From: Bdellovibrionales bacterium
Lineage (GTDB): Bacteria; Bdellovibrionota; UBA1018; CAIMNF01
Reading direction: 5' to 3'
DNA length: 27,337 nucleotides
Assembly: GCA_947457605.1 (NCBI GenBank)
Contig: CANGWP010000009.1
Coordinates: forward strand, 1 to 27,337
Shown: one piece after another, positions 24,493 through 27,337 of the stretch
Layout of the letters: every line of letters begins with the position of its first letter
How positions within the stretch are numbered: position 1 is the stretch's first letter
Made by a program: the position numbers and the translations under genes
Notes under the pieces: model-generated
The model's database searches: none
What the model saw: only the letters and a program-made list of their open reading frames with translations
Told to the model about the DNA's origin: nothing

Positions 24493-24981
24493 ATGAAACA
24501 CGCAGCATTACCTGAAATCGGAATCAGCCAGATCCTCGGACTGGTCGAACTTTTGGTCGGCAAAGGCGGCCGTGAGGATATCTACAAGCTTGCAGGCGAA
24601 CTCTCGATGGAACTCGGTGAAACCCTGACTGTGATCAAAGCAGCCGAAATGTTGGGACTCGTTCACACTCCGGGCGGAGATGTGGTGGTCGAGGACTTTG
24701 GAAACAAGGTGGTCGATGCATCAATTACGGACCGCAAAGACCTCATTCGCGAAAAGCTCGAGCATTTTCCGCTCTTCAAGGCCATCCGCGATTATCTTTC
24801 AAGCCAGGAAGAGACCGAGGTCACCCGTGAAGAGATGCTGGAAAAACTCGCCGAACTTATTCCAAACGAGGATGCCGAAGCCTCCTTCAGTTCAATCGTG
24901 AACTGGGGCCGATATTCGGAGCTCTTTGGCTACAACGATGATTCACAAACCTTTTATCTGGGCGAGAGCCGGGCGGAGTAA
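24493..24981 (+). CDS. Stand-alone ABC ATPase-associated C-terminal (AAA_assoc_C) domain protein
   Basis: A 162-residue soluble protein: IGISQILGLVELLVGKGGREDIYKLAGEL, then ETLTVIKAAEMLGLVHTPGGDVVVEDFGNKVV, LIREKLEHFPLFKAIRDYLSSQ, and a C-terminal INWGRYSELFGYNDDSQTFYL. This is the domain that in other organisms is fused to the C-terminus of NitT/TauT-type ATPases. It resembles a winged-helix module and is thought to be regulatory. Here it is a separate gene 9 bases after the ATPase, with GGGAGA 5 bases before the ATG. It probably binds the ATPase and senses something about the importer. Domain identity is from pattern memory. Confidence 0.78.
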   Translation: MKHAALPEIGISQILGLVELLVGKGGREDIYKLAGELSMELGETLTVIKAAEMLGLVHTPGGDVVVEDFGNKVVDASITDRKDLIREKLEHFPLFKAIRDYLSSQEETEVTREEMLEKLAELIPNEDAEASFSSIVNWGRYSELFGYNDDSQTFYLGESRAE

Positions 24982-24987
24982 ATTATT

Positions 24988-26193
24988 ATGAAACAAATCA
25001 AAATTCTTCTGATGCTGCTGGTGGCTTTTGCTCCCATTCTTCCTGTTCAATCCGGACCCTTGGTCCAGAATTATTCCATAGGCTTTGTCGGCCCCAGGAC
25101 TGGTTCAGCTGCCGCTACGGGCGCGGCGTTTCAAGAGGGGATCGAGCTTGCTTTGGATGTGTTAAAGGAGAAAGGCGGAGATTACGGAAAAATTTCTGTG
25201 ATTGCCGAGGACACTTCCGGAGTTCCCGAGAAGGCGGCGGCCGCATTTGAGAAGCTCGCCACCAAGGAGAAGGTGAACATGGTTGTGGGCGAGAGCCACT
25301 CCTCTTGTGCGCTTGCCGAGATCGAGCTTGCGGAGCGCTATCAGGTGCCCTTCATGGTGATTGAGGCCTGGGCCGATGCCATCATGGAAAAGCAATACTC
25401 GATGGTATTTCGGGAGGGGCCATCCAATTCTTCGGTTGTCGGAAAGACCCTTGCCCCCTTCATTTCAGGGAAGAACGGAACTCCGAAGTTCAAGAATGTG
25501 TTGATTGTGGCTGAAAATTCGGACTGGGGAAAAGGCATTTCGGGCCTCACTTCAAAAGCGCTTGATGATGCGAAGATTCCGTATTCACTGATCCAAATCG
25601 ACAACAAGGCGAAGGATTTTTACAGTGAGCTCAACCAAATCAAAGAAAAAAAACCGGACCTCATCGTAGCGTTCATCTATTCCTTTGGCCTTCATACCTT
25701 TATTGCCCAGGCTGGCGAGACCGGGGTTACGCCCGGTGCATTGATTCTGGATGGCGCGGGGACTCCCTCTCTTTGGCCGGAGTATTGGACCAATGTGAAG
25801 GCAGCCGGCGAAAAGGAGCTTCACCTGACTTCCATGCATGAGTCGGTACAGCCCACCGCCGAGGCGAAGCTTTTTTTCAGTCGCTACCAAAAGAAGTTTG
25901 GAAAACCTCCAACAGATTACAAATCCCGCTCCTCCTATACTGCGATTCTTCTTGCTGCGGAAGCGATTGTGGCCACAGCAAAAAAGAAGCCGGTCTTCAC
26001 CGGGGTGGATCTCGTTCAGGTCTTGGAGAAAATCAAGTTCAAGGCTCCGACCGGAACCGTCCAATTCGGATCAAAGAAAGGCACTTCTGAATTCCATCAA
26101 TGGAATCCCCCCATGCTGATCGGCCAGTGGCAAAGCCAGAAACAGGCAATCGTTTTTCCGAAGAAACTCTCCTCTGCGTCAGTTCTACGCTGA
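24988..26193 (+). CDS. Branched-chain amino acid-type ABC transporter solute-binding protein (Peripla_BP_6, LivK-like)
   Basis: A 401-residue exported binding protein. The signal peptide MKQIKILLMLLVAFAPILPVQSG precedes the first lobe start YSIGFVGPRTGSAAATGAAFQEGIELAL. The standard pattern follows: DTSGVPEKAAAAFEKLATKEKVNMVVGESHSSCALA (ligand hinge), VPFMVIEAWAD, VVGKTLAPFIS, FKNVLIVAENSDWGKG, LIVAFIYSFGLHTFIAQAGE, and FFSRYQKKFGKPPTDYKSRSSYTA. This fits LivK/AmiC/urea-type binding proteins; the substrate cannot be read. The gap to the preceding gene is 6 bases, with GGAG inside that gene's stop region, indicating translational coupling. It has a livH/livM pair downstream. Confidence 0.92.
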   Translation: MKQIKILLMLLVAFAPILPVQSGPLVQNYSIGFVGPRTGSAAATGAAFQEGIELALDVLKEKGGDYGKISVIAEDTSGVPEKAAAAFEKLATKEKVNMVVGESHSSCALAEIELAERYQVPFMVIEAWADAIMEKQYSMVFREGPSNSSVVGKTLAPFISGKNGTPKFKNVLIVAENSDWGKGISGLTSKALDDAKIPYSLIQIDNKAKDFYSELNQIKEKKPDLIVAFIYSFGLHTFIAQAGETGVTPGALILDGAGTPSLWPEYWTNVKAAGEKELHLTSMHESVQPTAEAKLFFSRYQKKFGKPPTDYKSRSSYTAILLAAEAIVATAKKKPVFTGVDLVQVLEKIKFKAPTGTVQFGSKKGTSEFHQWNPPMLIGQWQSQKQAIVFPKKLSSASVLR

Positions 26194-26214
26194 GGAAGAG
26201 TTGAGGGTATCGGA

Positions 26215-27063
26215 ATGGGTTTCTCAATCATCAATGGTTTGATTTTGGGAGCGATCTACGCCGTTTCTGCCATGGGTCTGAGCCTGATCGCCGGGCTGAT
26301 GCGACTTGTTCAGTTCTCGCACGGTGAGTTCTTCGTGCTCTCCAGTTATTTATTCGCGTTTTTGCTTCGTTCCGGGGCCGGATTCTTCCTTTCGGCTTTT
26401 TGTGCGCTTTTTGGAGGATTCCTTGCGGGTGTCCTTACGGAACGACTCCTTTTTTCGCGCGGGGACAGCGATCGCAATCGTTCCATGATGATGACTTTTG
26501 CGTTGTCGATTGTGCTTTCGAACGCATTTTTGATTCTCTTTGGACCCTATCCCGTCAAGTCGGATGTTTGGCTTGAAGGCTCGATCGAGCTCATGCCGGG
26601 CGCATCGATGGGGCGGCAACGGTTGTTTTCGGGAGTAATTGCCTTGATTTCGTTTCTTCTTTTCTATCTCTGGGTGCGGTTTTCAAGAATGGGGAGAGCC
26701 ATTCGTGCCGTCGCACAGGATGCCGAAGTTGCACGCGCGTTTGGGATCAATTCAGGCCGAATCCAAACCCTTGCGTTTGGTCTTTCGACGGCACTTGCAG
26801 CGCTAGCAGGCATTGTCCTTTCGCCGATTTTTCCGGTGGTTCCCGATTCAGGATCGCCCGTTACGCTCATTGCCGTTTCTGTGATGGTAATTGGAGGGAT
26901 GGGTTCGATTCGGGGTGCTGCGGTTGCGGGGCTTTTGCTGGGACTCTCTGAGAGCCTGGGATCGCATTACCTCTCCACCCAGTACGCACCTGCATTCGGG
27001 TTTTTATTTTTGATCCTCACGCTTCTCTTCAAACCAAGGGGGTTGTTTGGAAACCGTATTTAA
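26215..27063 (+). CDS. livH: Branched-chain amino acid-type ABC transporter permease, LivH family
   Basis: A 282-residue integral membrane protein with the LivH pattern: INGLILGAIYAVSAMGLSLIAGLMRLVQFSHGEFF at the N-terminus, a MMMTFALSIVLSNAFLILFGPYP segment, the EAA-like loop AIRAVAQDAEVARAFGINSGRIQTLAFGLSTALAALAGIVLSP, and VMVIGGMGSIRGAAVAGLLLGLSESLGS near the C-terminus. The ATG is 21 bases after the livK-like stop with GAGGG upstream. The 3' end overlaps livM by 17 bases. Confidence 0.93.
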   Translation: MGFSIINGLILGAIYAVSAMGLSLIAGLMRLVQFSHGEFFVLSSYLFAFLLRSGAGFFLSAFCALFGGFLAGVLTERLLFSRGDSDRNRSMMMTFALSIVLSNAFLILFGPYPVKSDVWLEGSIELMPGASMGRQRLFSGVIALISFLLFYLWVRFSRMGRAIRAVAQDAEVARAFGINSGRIQTLAFGLSTALAALAGIVLSPIFPVVPDSGSPVTLIAVSVMVIGGMGSIRGAAVAGLLLGLSESLGSHYLSTQYAPAFGFLFLILTLLFKPRGLFGNRI

Positions 27064-27337
27064 CCCCTATTTCTTTCACATCGCGATCATTTGTCTGTAC
27101 TACGCGATTCTGGCATCCTCCTGGAATGTTGTTGCAGGAATGACGGGATTTGCAACCTACTCCCATGCCGCGTTCGCATCTTTGGGGGCTTATGTATCGG
27201 CCTGCATCACTCTTTGTTTTGGCTGGCCCATTGTGATTTCCCTCCCCATTGCGTTTCTGGCGGGTGCGGTTCTCGGTGGGCTTCTTGGGAAACTGAGTTT
27301 ACGGCTGAGTGGGACCTATCTTGCGCTCGTGACCCTC
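27047..27337 (+). CDS. livM: Branched-chain amino acid-type ABC transporter permease, LivM family (3' end outside window)
   Basis: The frame opens at TTG 27047, with AAGGGGG ending 4 bases upstream, and runs to the end of the window (97 codons). The peptide METVFNPYFFHIAIICLYYAILASSWNVVAGMTGFATYSHAAFASLGAYVSA has the LivM hallmark 'A.swN...G..G..s.gHaAF...GAY'. Two further hydrophobic segments follow (IVISLPIAFLAGAVLGGLLG). The start overlaps livH by 17 bases in a different frame, so it is translationally coupled. It is truncated only by the window edge. ATPases LivG/LivF are expected downstream. Confidence 0.88.
   Translation, partial: METVFNPYFFHIAIICLYYAILASSWNVVAGMTGFATYSHAAFASLGAYVSACITLCFGWPIVISLPIAFLAGAVLGGLLGKLSLRLSGTYLALVTL

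Noticed and set aside
1..27337. Possible mobile element, CRISPR array, tRNA, or defence island
   Set aside because: I saw no transposase, integrase, direct-repeat array, cloverleaf or defence-protein motif; the genes are conserved housekeeping, envelope and transport functions.

Overview
The window is gene-dense bacterial DNA, with a GC content by eye a little above half. It reads as a Gram-negative chromosome. It carries a Pal/CpoB-like envelope block, several lipoproteins, a predicted outer-membrane barrel and core housekeeping genes (alaS, ssb, tsaD, rsmA, smpB, rpoZ, proC, lon). The mix of housekeeping genes with unrecognised secreted cysteine-containing proteins, matrixin-type proteases and relaxed lipoboxes resembles predatory or free-living Bdellovibrionota or other delta-type lineages. 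That placement is an impression only. No tRNA, rRNA, CRISPR array, insertion sequence, prophage or integration site was found, and no stretch over 300 bases lacks a gene.

Layout. 1-4410 (+): the 3' part of alaS, a peptide-type solute-binding protein 4 bases downstream, an unrecognised lipoprotein and a small exported FlgT-C-like protein. 4446-4838 (-): ssb. 4898-7883 (+): ribD, pal, a DUF4398 lipoprotein and a coiled-coil/TPR lipoprotein of CpoB type. 7887-12656 (+): tsaD, rsmA, a DUF502 membrane protein, smpB, an adenine/adenosine deaminase and a secreted protein with a clear internal duplication, all overlapping or spaced by a few bases. 12708-14225 (+): rpoZ with its own promoter, then a predicted outer-membrane barrel. 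14227-21908 (-): a gene set read leftwards, from a TM-anchored surface protein through a matrixin metalloprotease, an AMIN-like periplasmic protein, lon and proC to an exported papain-like protein. 21938-27337 (+): a transport operon with a duplicated-permease anion-type ABC importer (permease, ATPase, and a separate AAA-associated domain protein) followed within 6 bases by a branched-chain-amino-acid-type importer (LivK, LivH, partial LivM).

Themes. Most of the window is conserved machinery in tight operons. The unusual parts are: a perfect intrinsic-terminator structure buried in the signal-peptide codons of the gene after pal; a secreted protein made of two copies of a cysteine-spaced unit; a cryptic papain-like exported protein; a matrixin paired with another protein ending in a TM segment plus basic tail; and a mixed ABC operon in which an anion-type importer lacks its usual binding protein and its regulatory domain is a separate gene. 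I did not see a clear new defence or mobile system.
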